This document shows, piece after piece, positions 7,376-15,175 of a DNA stretch of 36,783 nt. The DNA is from GCA-2728135 sp002728135 (GTDB taxonomy: Bacteria; Pseudomonadota; Alphaproteobacteria; UBA828): positions 1-36,783 of the forward strand of contig CAXEND010000018.1 in the NCBI GenBank assembly GCA_963997635.1. Direction: 5' to 3'. The first letter of the stretch is position 1, and each line of letters opens with the position of its first letter. Position numbers and translations under genes: made by a program. The notes under the pieces were generated by a model. That model saw only the letters and a program-made list of their open reading frames with translations, searched no databases and had not been told where the DNA came from.

Positions 7376-9414
7376 TTACTTTCCCCTGTTACAAAAATTC
7401 TAATATTAAGCCATTCATCAACCTCAACATTAACCTCAGGTGGTATCAAGGTTGTAGAGTCTAATTGTTCTATGATTGCTGGTCCTTTAAACTTTGTTCC
7501 AGCGGGGAGGCTCTCATGTTGATAAATAGGAGTTTCAATCGGATTATCACAACCATCAAAAATAACAAACCGGGTATTTTCTGCATTTAGTTTGTGATTT
7601 GAATTTGTGTACTTCTTTAATTCAGCTTTCTGGGTAACTCCTATTGCTGTTAAATTTAGGCGGAAAAAATCCACGTTCGCTTCATCTCGCCTGAATGCAT
7701 ATTCAAGATTATGGGCTTTATGAAAGGATTCTATTGCAATATCGACAGATATAAATGGACTGCTTACGGCTACGTTTAAAGAGCGCCATTGACCTGCATA
7801 CATCATATCTATTGAGCGCTCTAAAATCATATCTACAGACTTTACCCCCTCTGTTTTTAGTCGGTTTATTGCTTCATTTTCCATATCGATAAATTTAGTT
7901 TCAATATCGTTAGCATTAGCCTTTTTTGCAGGCATGAGATAACTCTGTGCTAGATCGTGACGTATATCAACCAGTAAGCATCCAAGTGCTGAAGTAACTC
8001 CTGGATTTGGTGGAACTATGACAATCGGTATGGATAGTTCTTTAGCTAATGCCACTCCATGAAGAGCACCTGCACCACCAAATGCAACTAATGCAAAATC
8101 ACGGGGGTCGTATCCACGGCTAATAGAGATAAGTCTCACGGCGTCAGCCATATTAGCATTGGCTACGCTTATAATTGATTTTGCTGCTTCATCGATGTTC
8201 ATACCAAGTGGTTCAGCTGCGTAGCTCTTTACAGCATTTCTTGCTGCTACTAGATCCAGTTTGATATTTCCTCCTGCAAGGGAACCACCTAATCTACCAA
8301 GTACTACGTTAGCATCAGTATTAGTTGGAACTAAATTTCCTTTTCCATAGCATGCGGGGCCAGGAGAAGCCCCAGCTGATTGTGGACCATTATGCAGAGC
8401 ACCTGCATCATCTATCCATGCCAGCGATCCGCCACCAGCACCAATTGTAAGCACTTCAATACTTGGGAAACGTATTGGATGGCCAAATTCAATGCCCCAA
8501 TCCTTAGTTATGCGGGATTGGCCATTATAAACTAGGGACACATCACAACTAGTACCTCCCATATCAAGACCTATTGAGTTCTCAAATCCACATAACATTG
8601 CTATATGGCGGCTTGCGATGGCTCCTGCAGCGATTCCTGATCCAGCTAAACGCCCTGCAAAACGTTGGGTGGTAGCAGGTGTCATCACACCACCTCCTGA
8701 ATGCAACAATAATAGATCGCTAAGGTAGCCTGCTTTCTTTAGTTGTTCATTCATGCGCTTTACATAACGTCCTACTACAGGATTAAGAATAGAGTTAACT
8801 ACAGTTGTTGAAAAACGCTCATGTTCAAATATTTCAGGAAGTGTATCACTTGACGTTATTATATCAGCATCAGGCATTTCGCTTGTAAGGATCTTTTTTA
8901 ATTGTTGTTCATGTCTGGGATTAATAAATGAATTCATAAGGCAGATAGCAACTGATTGAACTCCGCGTTTTTTGAGAATTCTTGCAATTTCACGTGCATC
9001 ATCTTCATCAAGTGGTTCAACTATATTGCCAGCATGATCTATTCGTTCTGTAATAACTAAACGAGATTTTCTATTGATATAAGGTGGTGCAACATCTTCG
9101 TAAGTATCCCATAGTTCTTCTTTATCGGCACGACGTATCTCGATCACGTCACGAAACCCTCGAGTGCAGATCATTGCAGCTGGTGGAAGATTACGTGTAA
9201 TAAGTGCGTTTGTTGCAACAGTAGTTCCGTGAGATAGAAGTGTTACATCTTTTAGGTTAATTTTAGCCTCACTGAGACCATGCATAGCACCTATTAAGGG
9301 ATCTTCGGGTGTAGAAGGTGTTTTAACTACTCTTACTTCCCCAGTGACTTCGTCCATAATGCAGATATCTGTAAAAGTGCCACCAATATCAATTGCTACT
9401 CTTAGGTGGGGCAT
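7372..9414 (-). CDS. hyuA: Hydantoinase A / oxoprolinase family protein (N-methylhydantoinase A-type, ATP-binding subunit)
   Basis: A 680-residue HyuA subunit with an actin/hexokinase-like ATP-binding fold. The N-terminal phosphate loop RVAIDIGGTFTDI is at residues 5-17, LLSHGTTVATNALI follows near 60-73, and the second nucleotide-binding element SIGLDMGGTSCDVSLV lies near 278-293, with VAFGGAGALHG near 440. It supplies the ATP-driven step for ring opening together with HyuB. Length and motif order match bacterial N-methylhydantoinase A and the first half of 5-oxoprolinase. A GAGGA six bases before the ATG supports the start at 9414. It is first in a two-gene operon (hyuA-hyuB) and divergent from a small ABM-like gene at 9558; the 143-base gap must hold promoters for both. 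No transporter gene is adjacent, which leaves the substrate open. Confidence 0.93.
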   Translation of the reverse strand: MPHLRVAIDIGGTFTDICIMDEVTGEVRVVKTPSTPEDPLIGAMHGLSEAKINLKDVTLLSHGTTVATNALITRNLPPAAMICTRGFRDVIEIRRADKEELWDTYEDVAPPYINRKSRLVITERIDHAGNIVEPLDEDDAREIARILKKRGVQSVAICLMNSFINPRHEQQLKKILTSEMPDADIITSSDTLPEIFEHERFSTTVVNSILNPVVGRYVKRMNEQLKKAGYLSDLLLLHSGGGVMTPATTQRFAGRLAGSGIAAGAIASRHIAMLCGFENSIGLDMGGTSCDVSLVYNGQSRITKDWGIEFGHPIRFPSIEVLTIGAGGGSLAWIDDAGALHNGPQSAGASPGPACYGKGNLVPTNTDANVVLGRLGGSLAGGNIKLDLVAARNAVKSYAAEPLGMNIDEAAKSIISVANANMADAVRLISISRGYDPRDFALVAFGGAGALHGVALAKELSIPIVIVPPNPGVTSALGCLLVDIRHDLAQSYLMPAKKANANDIETKFIDMENEAINRLKTEGVKSVDMILERSIDMMYAGQWRSLNVAVSSPFISVDIAIESFHKAHNLEYAFRRDEANVDFFRLNLTAIGVTQKAELKKYTNSNHKLNAENTRFVIFDGCDNPIETPIYQHESLPAGTKFKGPAIIEQLDSTTLIPPEVNVEVDEWLNIRIFVTGESK

Positions 9415-9557
9415 ATAATCCTCATTCTGTTCAGATGTTTAGATATAATTAACACTATCCTATTTTTGTATTATATGTGAAGCTCATTGGTGTAGAGAGA
9501 AGAGTTTTTTTGGAATAAAATTTAAAGGAAGAAGCTTAATTGCTAGAGGGGTTAGAT

Positions 9558-9857
9558 ATGTATGCACGTTTCTATAAATTTAACATTAAAACAGAATATT
9601 TTGATCAAATGCTTTCTTTTTTTGATGAAACAGTTGAGCCTCTAATTGAGTCTGTAGATGGCCATCTGGGTTTACAATCAGTAAGAGTTGGTCAATCAGA
9701 ATCTATAATGGTTGCATTTTACAAGAATAAAGAATCTGCAGATTCTGCAACTGAAAAGGCCGCACCAGTGTTTAAGGAAATGGCAAAGTGGATGTCAGCA
9801 CCCCCTCAGATTTTAGGTGAAGGAGATGTTATGCGTTCATTAAATTTTGGATATTGA
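9558..9857 (+). CDS. Small ABM-like (dimeric alpha/beta barrel) protein
   Basis: A 99-residue soluble protein. The pattern of a short strand (YARFYKFNIK), a helix (FDQMLSFFDETVEPLIES), a strand pair (GHLGLQSVRVGQSESIMVAF), then a helix starting KNKESADSATEKAAPVF is that of the antibiotic-biosynthesis-monooxygenase / dimeric alpha-beta barrel fold. Such proteins act as small monooxygenases, heme-degrading enzymes or uncharacterised regulators. No catalytic residue can be assigned here. I chose ATG 9558 because GAGGGG at 9546-9551 is 6 bases upstream; the in-frame TTG at 9540 would add six residues. The gene is divergent from hyuA. Confidence 0.6.
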   Translation: MYARFYKFNIKTEYFDQMLSFFDETVEPLIESVDGHLGLQSVRVGQSESIMVAFYKNKESADSATEKAAPVFKEMAKWMSAPPQILGEGDVMRSLNFGY

Positions 9858-9961
9858 AAAGTAATCACTCTTTTCTCTATTTATGAGTCTATTCTTGGGG
9901 GTGAACTGGGTATCCTGATTTTCTTAAGGAATACAAATTATAGTTTTGAGATATTTTAAAA

Positions 9962-10240
9962 ATGTCCTTAAAAATAAAAAAACAAAGCAGAGAAGTATTT
10001 GAGGTGAAAGTTTTAACGACTACCCCAACTACTCATTTGGTTACTATAACTGATGAGGTGCATAATAAACTTACAAAAAAGCTTGTAACAAAAGAATCAC
10101 TCTTGGAGTTTTCATTTCAATTCCTTATGGATAGAGAGTCTAATACATCAATTTTGCCATCTTTTAATATAACAGATATTTCAAAATATTTCCCTGATTA
10201 CAGTGACCAAGTTAATTGCTGGTGCGATAAAAAATCTTAA
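9962..10240 (+). CDS. Conserved hypothetical protein, 92 residues
   Basis: A short protein with no signal peptide or membrane segment. It contains the pattern TTHLVTITDEVHNKL, then LLEFSFQFLMDRESNTSIL and ISKYFPDY near the C-terminus. From memory, small proteobacterial proteins with 'T.H.V.I...... L..SF.FLL.RE...SIL..F....I..YFP.Y' are widespread and uncharacterised, and this one fits that pattern well. The C-terminus carries CWCDKKS. It is convergent with the next gene, with only one base between the two stops. No function is claimed. Confidence 0.65.
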   Translation: MSLKIKKQSREVFEVKVLTTTPTTHLVTITDEVHNKLTKKLVTKESLLEFSFQFLMDRESNTSILPSFNITDISKYFPDYSDQVNCWCDKKS

Positions 10241-10241
10241 C

Positions 10242-10514
10242 TTATTGAGGTGGAGAAAGGGGGTTTATTACATACCTAATATGTTCTTCAACATGCTCTT
10301 CTGTCATTTTAATAAATTCTGGATCTGCCATCATCGCTCCCATTGCTTCAACGTCAACAGAAAAAAGAGTAACTGTCGCTGTAGTCGTGTCGACTTCACC
10401 TACTAAAGTTTTAGACTCATCACAAAGTTGGGAACGTTTTTCAGAATGCAAATCAAAGAGTGCCTTCCACTCTTGATAGGAAGATTTTATTTTGACAATA
10501 ATATGTAAGTCCAT
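10242..10514 (-). CDS. Small uncharacterised protein, probable dimeric alpha/beta barrel fold
   Basis: About 90 residues: MDLHIIVKIKSSYQEWKALF, then HSEKRSQLCDESKTLVGEVD, strands TATVTLFSVDVEAMGAMMAD, and a helix PEFIKMTEEHVEEH. A strand, helix, strand-strand, helix order with the end facing the start is typical of ABM/DUF3764-like ferredoxin folds. The first possible ATG is at 10526, but its own codons (ATG GAG ATA AAA ATG) place a GGAG six bases before the second ATG, so I favour 10514. The gene shares a 143-base divergent region with the PPOX gene at 10658. Function unknown. Confidence 0.6.
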   Translation of the reverse strand: MDLHIIVKIKSSYQEWKALFDLHSEKRSQLCDESKTLVGEVDTTTATVTLFSVDVEAMGAMMADPEFIKMTEEHVEEHIRYVINPLSPPQ

Positions 10515-10657
10515 TTTTATCTCCATTATTTTTTTTATAAATAAGCATATAAACTATTTGAGTAAACAATATCTTTGCGATATTTAAATTGTACTAGGCG
10601 ACAGTTTTTTTGAGGAATGCAATTGCACTATACGAGTAATGTTCCATTGAGTAATAA

Positions 10658-11035
10658 ATGATTGAGAATAACGAACAATACATCAGTTTATCAACACAAA
10701 AAACAGATGGTAGTTTTGTTAGAACACCAGTGTGGTTTGCACGGGAGGGAATAAAACAAAATTATTTTGTATATACCGCTAAAAAATCAGGAAAGGTAAA
10801 AAGAATTAAGAACTTCTCACATGTAAAAGTAGCAGTTTGTAATTTTAGGGGAAAAATTAATGGTGATTGGATAGAGGCTAAAGCATATCTGATTGAAGAT
10901 GAGATATTAGTAAAATTAGCCTTTTCGCTTTTGAGAAAGAAATACGGTATAAAGTTTTTTATTGGTGATTTTTTATCATGGATAGTAGGAAAGTATAATC
11001 AACGTCAAATAATAAATATTCAGATAAAAAACTAA
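10658..11035 (+). CDS. PPOX-class (pyridoxamine-phosphate-oxidase-like) flavin/F420/heme-binding split-barrel protein
   Basis: A 125-residue split-barrel protein. The N-terminal YISLSTQKTDGSFVRTPVWF is the signature of the PPOX-class F420-dependent or heme-utilising subfamily (relatives of Mycobacterium Rv2061), followed by YFVYTAKKSGKVKRIKN, where the lysine and arginine residues contact the cofactor phosphate in relatives, then HVKVAVCNFRGKINGDWIEA. Such proteins reduce or oxidise small molecules with a bound flavin-like cofactor. The length matches the family (about 125-140). Start at ATG 10658 puts the conserved YISL strand at residue 8, as expected. Cofactor cannot be decided from sequence. 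It stands with other small single-domain proteins between hyuA and the acyl-CoA operon. Confidence 0.75.
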   Translation: MIENNEQYISLSTQKTDGSFVRTPVWFAREGIKQNYFVYTAKKSGKVKRIKNFSHVKVAVCNFRGKINGDWIEAKAYLIEDEILVKLAFSLLRKKYGIKFFIGDFLSWIVGKYNQRQIINIQIKN

Positions 11036-11087
11036 AGGATTAATAATTTTTTTGTATACTTATAATTTTTTGAGAACAGAGTGATAC

Positions 11088-11435
11088 ATGAGAACTGTAG
11101 ATGATGTATTTGACCACCATATAGAGGTATTTGGAGTTGGAGACCTGAAAGGTATTTTAACTGATTATGACTCGAACTCAGCGATGTTATATAAAGATAG
11201 AATATGGCATGGGGTAGAAGGAGCAAAACAATTTTTTTGTATGTGGTTAGAAGACTTGATGCCCCCCGGAAGTGCATTTGAGCTAATAAGTCGTTTGTCC
11301 CACCAACAGACATTATATATCACGTGGAGAGCTGAAACAGATAAATACATTTATGATTTTGGAACGAACACATTCATAGTAAGAGACGATAAAATTTGGA
11401 GGCAAACAGTAGCCGCTCATATAAGAGTTAAATAA
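11088..11435 (+). CDS. NTF2-like / SnoaL-like small protein
   Basis: A 115-residue protein with the cone-shaped NTF2 fold pattern: an N-terminal helix (VDDVFDHHIEVFGVGDLKGI), LTDYDSNSAML, a second helix EGAKQFFCMWLEDLM, then strands FELISRLSHQQTLYITWRAE, YDFGTNTFIVRDDKIWRQTV. The DY..N....Y segment and the 'G...A..FF' helix are typical of nuclear transport factor 2 family proteins, which include ketosteroid-isomerase-like enzymes, polyketide cyclases and many unknowns. No active-site assignment is possible. A terminator-like hairpin follows directly at 11437. Confidence 0.75.
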   Translation: MRTVDDVFDHHIEVFGVGDLKGILTDYDSNSAMLYKDRIWHGVEGAKQFFCMWLEDLMPPGSAFELISRLSHQQTLYITWRAETDKYIYDFGTNTFIVRDDKIWRQTVAAHIRVK

Positions 11436-11436
11436 G

Positions 11437-11465
11437 AAAAATGATATTATAATATATCATTTTTT
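11437..11465 (+). terminator. AT-rich hairpin with T run downstream of the NTF2-like gene
   Basis: AAAAATGATAT at 11437-11447 is perfectly complementary to ATATCATTTTT at 11454-11464, an 11-bp stem with a six-base loop and a T run at 11460-11465. It begins one base after the stop codon. The stem is A-U rich, so termination may be weak. It separates the small-protein genes from the acyl-CoA dehydrogenase operon at 11513. Confidence 0.5.
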
Positions 11466-11512
11466 ATCTAACTAAATGCCTTTTGAGTATTAACAAAGAA
11501 AGATAATAATTG

Positions 11513-12694
11513 ATGACCGATCAAAAAGTTATGATAGATCTTAGCTATAATTATGAAGATCTTAGAGAACCTGTCCAAGCACTTTGTTCTAAATTCCCAG
11601 GCGAATATTGGCGTGAAAAGGACGCTGAAAGGTCTTACCCCGAAGAATTTGTAAGTGAGCTCACAAAATCAGGTTTCCTTGCAGCATTGATTCCAGAAAA
11701 ATTTGGAGGAAGTGGACTTGGGATCGGTGCGGGAGCAGCAATTCTTGAAGAAATTAATGCCTCTGGGGGAAATAGTGGAGCCTGCCATGCTCAGATGTAT
11801 ACAATGGGCACATTACTTCGCCATGGTTCCAATGAACAAAAACAAAAATATTTACCAAAAATTGCCTCCGGAGATCTTCGTCTACAGGCATTTGGAGTTA
11901 CTGAACCAACTACAGGTTCTGATACAACACAATTAAGTACGACAGCAACTAAGAAAGGAAATGACACCTATATAGTCAATGGTCAAAAAGTATGGATTTC
12001 AAGAGCTCAACAGTCAGATTTATTGCTATTGCTTGCAAGGACAACTCCTAAGGAGGAATGCAAAAAACGTAGTGATGGTTTGTCTGTTTTCTTGGTTGAA
12101 TTAGATAAGGCAGTTGGTCATGGGCTTGAAATAAAGCCTATAAAAACGATGATTAATCATAACACAAATGAACTTTTTTTTGATAATCTTGAGATTCCTT
12201 CAAATACTCTAATTGGAGAAGAGGGCAGGGGTTTTAGCTATATATTAGATGGTATGAATGCAGAAAGAATACTGATTGCTGCCGAATGTATAGGTGACGC
12301 ACGTTGGTTTATAGAAAAGGCCACTTCTTATGCAACAGAACGAAAAGTTTTTGGTGGTCCAATAGGAGCAAATCAGGGGGTGCAATTTCCAATTGCACGT
12401 TCATATGCTCAAACTGAGGCTGCAAATTTAGTTGTCAAAAAAGCTGCTGTGCTCTTTGAGGCTGGCCAACCATGTGGGCCAGAAGCAAATATGGCAAAAT
12501 TGCTTGCTTCAGAGGCCTCTTGGGAAGCTGGAGATACATGTATGCAGACATTCGGTGGGTTTGGTTTTGCAGAAGAGTATGATGTCGAGAGAAAGTTTCG
12601 TGAAACAAGATTGTATCGTACTGCCCCAATTTCTACAAATATGATCTTAGGTTATATTGGACAACATGTCCTTGGGATGCCCAGGTCTTATTGA
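11513..12694 (+). CDS. Acyl-CoA dehydrogenase family protein
   Basis: A 393-residue FAD-dependent acyl-CoA dehydrogenase. Visible elements are PEKFGGSGLGIGAG (about 61-74), the FAD/substrate segment FGVTEPTTGSDTTQLSTTA (127-145), VNGQKVWISRA, the arginine helix ERKVFGGPIGANQGVQFP, and the C-terminal QTFGGFGFAEEYDVERKFRE. At the C-terminus the position of the usual catalytic glutamate (YEGT in medium-chain enzymes) reads YRTAPIST, with no glutamate. Glu251 in GMNAERILIA falls where isovaleryl-CoA dehydrogenase has its base, so it is the likely catalyst (inference). Start: ATG 11513 or TTG 11510; ribosome binding site weak. Its TGA overlaps the ATG of the CoA-transferase by one base (TGATG), so the two are coupled. 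It probably oxidises the CoA ester made by the neighbour. Confidence 0.93.
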   Translation: MTDQKVMIDLSYNYEDLREPVQALCSKFPGEYWREKDAERSYPEEFVSELTKSGFLAALIPEKFGGSGLGIGAGAAILEEINASGGNSGACHAQMYTMGTLLRHGSNEQKQKYLPKIASGDLRLQAFGVTEPTTGSDTTQLSTTATKKGNDTYIVNGQKVWISRAQQSDLLLLLARTTPKEECKKRSDGLSVFLVELDKAVGHGLEIKPIKTMINHNTNELFFDNLEIPSNTLIGEEGRGFSYILDGMNAERILIAAECIGDARWFIEKATSYATERKVFGGPIGANQGVQFPIARSYAQTEAANLVVKKAAVLFEAGQPCGPEANMAKLLASEASWEAGDTCMQTFGGFGFAEEYDVERKFRETRLYRTAPISTNMILGYIGQHVLGMPRSY

Positions 12695-13821
12695 TGGTCG
12701 GTAGATTAGATGGTCTTCTTGTAGTTTCAATTGAACAGGCGGTGGCGGCACCATACTGTTCAAGCAGACTTGCTGATTCAGGTGCACGTGTTATTAAAAT
12801 TGAGCGCCAAGAGGGAGATTTTGCCCGTCATTATGATGATGTATTAGACGGTGAAAGTTCTTGGTTCGTGTGGCTGAACAGAGGAAAAGAATCAGTAGTA
12901 TTAGATTTTAAAAAACAAGATGATTCTGACCTACTATGGAGAATGATTAAAAAAGCAGATGTGTTTATACAAAACTTATCTCCTGGAGCTACAGATCGTG
13001 CAGGGTTTGGAAGCTCTTTGCTGAGAAAAATTAATCCAACCCTAATTACATGTGATATAAGTGGGTACGGTTCTAGTGGGCTATATAGGGATCTTAAAGC
13101 CTATGATTTTTTAGTACAATGTGAGTCAGGTGTTGCGTCTGTTACTGGAAGTGTTGATAGTCCAGCCAGAGTGGGTGTTTCTCTATGTGATCTTACAGCA
13201 GGTCTAAATGCTCATGGTGCTATACTGGAAGCACTTATTGCACGTAGCAAGTCTGGAAAAGGCGAGGGAATAAGTATTTCACTTTTTGATGGAATGGCAG
13301 ATTGGATGAATGTAGCTAGATTTCATCAACTTAAACGTGGTTCATCCCCATTACGAATGGGGCTTTCACACTCTCTTATTGCACCTTATGGAGCTTACCA
13401 AGTAGGTGATGGTAACACCATTGTTATAGCAATACAGAACGATAGAGAATGGGGGCGTTTTGTAGATAATATAATTCAAAATTCTACTGTTGGACAAGAC
13501 ACTAGATTTATAAATAATGCTATGAGAGTTAAGAATAGAGATAGTTTAGATCTTATAATAACTAATTGTTTCTCGAATTTTAAAATAGATACGCTGTGTG
13601 AAATATTAATGGCTGAAAAAATTGCTTTTGGCAGATTAAATGATGCAAAAGCATTAGCTGATCATCCGCAGTTAAGAAAAGTAGAAGTATGCCTGCCTGG
13701 GGGAAATAAGGTGGAATTAATATCACCACCTTCTCAGTTTGAGTCGACAAAGACAACACTTGGCCCAGTGCCAAGTCTGGGAGAACATTCTCAATCTATA
13801 AAGAAAGAGTTTTCTTTTTGA
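12694..13821 (+). CDS. CaiB/BaiF (class III) CoA-transferase family protein
   Basis: A 375-residue class III CoA-transferase. The N-terminal part has VVSIEQAVAAPYCSSRLADS and GARVIKIERQEGDFARHYDD, followed by WFVWLNRGKESVVLDFK, the typical CoA-binding region. Asp138 in LKAYDFLVQCESG lines up with the catalytic aspartate that forms the acyl-anhydride/CoA thioester intermediate in formyl-CoA transferase-like enzymes. LFDGMADWMN and the late LNDAKALADHPQLR are also family motifs. The enzyme moves CoA between a dicarboxylic or other acid and an acyl-CoA donor. Length is shorter than oxalate-type enzymes (about 420) but normal for CaiB/BaiF. The start may be TTG 12691 or ATG 12694; both overlap the dehydrogenase stop. 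It lies in the middle of a three-gene operon with the hydratase 28 bases downstream. Confidence 0.92.
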   Translation: MVGRLDGLLVVSIEQAVAAPYCSSRLADSGARVIKIERQEGDFARHYDDVLDGESSWFVWLNRGKESVVLDFKKQDDSDLLWRMIKKADVFIQNLSPGATDRAGFGSSLLRKINPTLITCDISGYGSSGLYRDLKAYDFLVQCESGVASVTGSVDSPARVGVSLCDLTAGLNAHGAILEALIARSKSGKGEGISISLFDGMADWMNVARFHQLKRGSSPLRMGLSHSLIAPYGAYQVGDGNTIVIAIQNDREWGRFVDNIIQNSTVGQDTRFINNAMRVKNRDSLDLIITNCFSNFKIDTLCEILMAEKIAFGRLNDAKALADHPQLRKVEVCLPGGNKVELISPPSQFESTKTTLGPVPSLGEHSQSIKKEFSF

Positions 13822-13849
13822 GAAGTATAATAATGGAGATCCTGTAATT

Positions 13850-14698
13850 ATGAATGAAGAAGCAATACAATCTCTGGTTGGGTCTGAGATGGAGCAAAAA
13901 GATATTATTGATAACCATAGGCTCAATGCTATGCGTGCATTACTTGATCGTGATGATATTCCATTACAAAAGGGAGATGCTCTACCACCGTGCTGGCATT
14001 GGGCATTTTGTGTGGATACGGTTGCACAGTCCCAATTAGGTCCTGATGGTCATCCTAGGAAAGGTAATTTTTTACCTGACTTAGGCCTGCCAAGACGTAT
14101 GTGGGCAGGCAGTAGAATCAAATTCCATACTTCTCTTATAATTGGTAATTCTATCACAAAAAATTCTAAGATTGTTAGTATTACGCCCAAGTCAGGTAAA
14201 ACAGGAAAATTAGTTTTTATTGTTGTCAGACACAGTTGGTATGCCGGTGGGACGTTAGCTATAGAAGAGGAGCAAGATATTGTTTATAGAGAATTGTCTG
14301 GAACAGTATCAATGAAAAATAATGGATCAACTATTTCCCAACGCCCAACTTGGACCCGTGAGATATTTCCTGATTCTGTAAAGCTTTTCCGTTATTCTGC
14401 AATTACCTTTAATAGCCATAGAATACATTATGATCGCCCTTATTGTTTAAACGATGAAGGATATTCAGGACTGGTTGTTCATGGACCACTAATAGCAACA
14501 CTTCTAATTGACCTATTTCAAGTTAACAATCCAAATTCTATTATTAAAGAATTTTCTTTTCGTGCTGTTGCACCGCTTTTCGACGGTAAAACATTTAAAG
14601 TCAATGGATTACGAGAAAATGATGATGGGTGGTGTGATGTTTGGGCAGAAAATGCAGACGGTTTTTTAGCTACTCATGGCAGAATTTTTGCTCATTAG
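13850..14698 (+). CDS. MaoC-like hydratase with FAS1-like N-terminal domain (mesaconyl-C4-CoA/itaconyl-CoA hydratase type)
   Basis: A 282-residue double hot-dog protein. Residues about 40-150 form a degenerate FAS1-like/MaoC N-terminal domain, with GNFLPDLGLPRRMWAGSRI at 72-90. The C-terminal hot-dog holds the hydratase motif TFNSHRIHYDRPYC (186-199), where Asp195 and nearby His190/His193 are catalytic candidates, and EGYSGLVVHGPLIATLL (203-219). This arrangement is found in mesaconyl-C4-CoA hydratases and other '(R)-hydratase' MaoC proteins. With the dehydrogenase and CoA-transferase upstream the order CoA activation, desaturation, hydration is implied. A conserved GGTL near 134 closes the first domain. 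The usual partner, a CitE-like lyase, is not present in the window. The gene ends 86 bases before rpmE, which is convergent. A weak inverted repeat (TTTATTATA/TATAATAAA, 14715-14758) lies between them. Confidence 0.85.
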   Translation: MNEEAIQSLVGSEMEQKDIIDNHRLNAMRALLDRDDIPLQKGDALPPCWHWAFCVDTVAQSQLGPDGHPRKGNFLPDLGLPRRMWAGSRIKFHTSLIIGNSITKNSKIVSITPKSGKTGKLVFIVVRHSWYAGGTLAIEEEQDIVYRELSGTVSMKNNGSTISQRPTWTREIFPDSVKLFRYSAITFNSHRIHYDRPYCLNDEGYSGLVVHGPLIATLLIDLFQVNNPNSIIKEFSFRAVAPLFDGKTFKVNGLRENDDGWCDVWAENADGFLATHGRIFAH

Positions 14699-14784
14699 GA
14701 TTTTCGTTTAGAACTTTATTATAAAAAAGGATTAAACTTTGGGAACTTCTATAATAAAAACTAAAATAAATAAATGCGACGTGA

Positions 14785-15006
14785 TTATTTTATCCCAAAA
14801 TCCTTGAAGCGTTTATTAAATCGTGAAAGCTGACCACCTTCTATTAGACGTTGCTGTCCACCGGTCCAGACTGGGTGAGAAAGGGGGTCAATATCCAAGG
14901 TCATTGTATCCCCAGATTTACCCCAAGTTGTACGTGTTTTGAACGTGCTCCCATCGGTGCGCGTTACTGTAATTTCGTGGTAGTCAGGATGTATGTCCTT
15001 TTTCAT
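14785..15006 (-). CDS. rpmE: 50S ribosomal protein L31
   Basis: A 73-residue protein starting MKKDIHPDYHEITVTRTDGS and containing DIDPLSHPVWTGGQQRLIEGG and a terminal FNKRF, the standard L31 pattern. The four cysteines of zinc-binding L31 are absent, as in many alphaproteobacterial copies, so it is the zinc-independent type. It binds the large subunit near the 5S rRNA and takes part in the bridge to the small subunit. AAGGA ten bases before the ATG supports the start. It is divergent from the ABC exporter at 15176, an arrangement I recall as common in alphaproteobacteria, with a 169-base promoter region between. Confidence 0.97.
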   Translation of the reverse strand: MKKDIHPDYHEITVTRTDGSTFKTRTTWGKSGDTMTLDIDPLSHPVWTGGQQRLIEGGQLSRFNKRFKDFGIK

Positions 15007-15175
15007 CAGTATTGTTCCTTTACTATTTTGCGGTTTATATCTTTGCTAGAACGTTCTTTCAAGATGTAATCACATATTTTTTCAATAGGTTGTTACAAGA
15101 TATAAGGACTGATATAGGTTTCCCATAGAATTTAAAAAATTATATAGATTTAAATATTATCAGGAGCATCGATCA

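Noticed and set aside
14715..14758. Inverted repeat TTTATTATA/TATAATAAA as a bidirectional terminator between the MaoC-like gene and rpmE
   Set aside because: The stem is only A-U pairs and the loop is 26 bases, so stability is doubtful.
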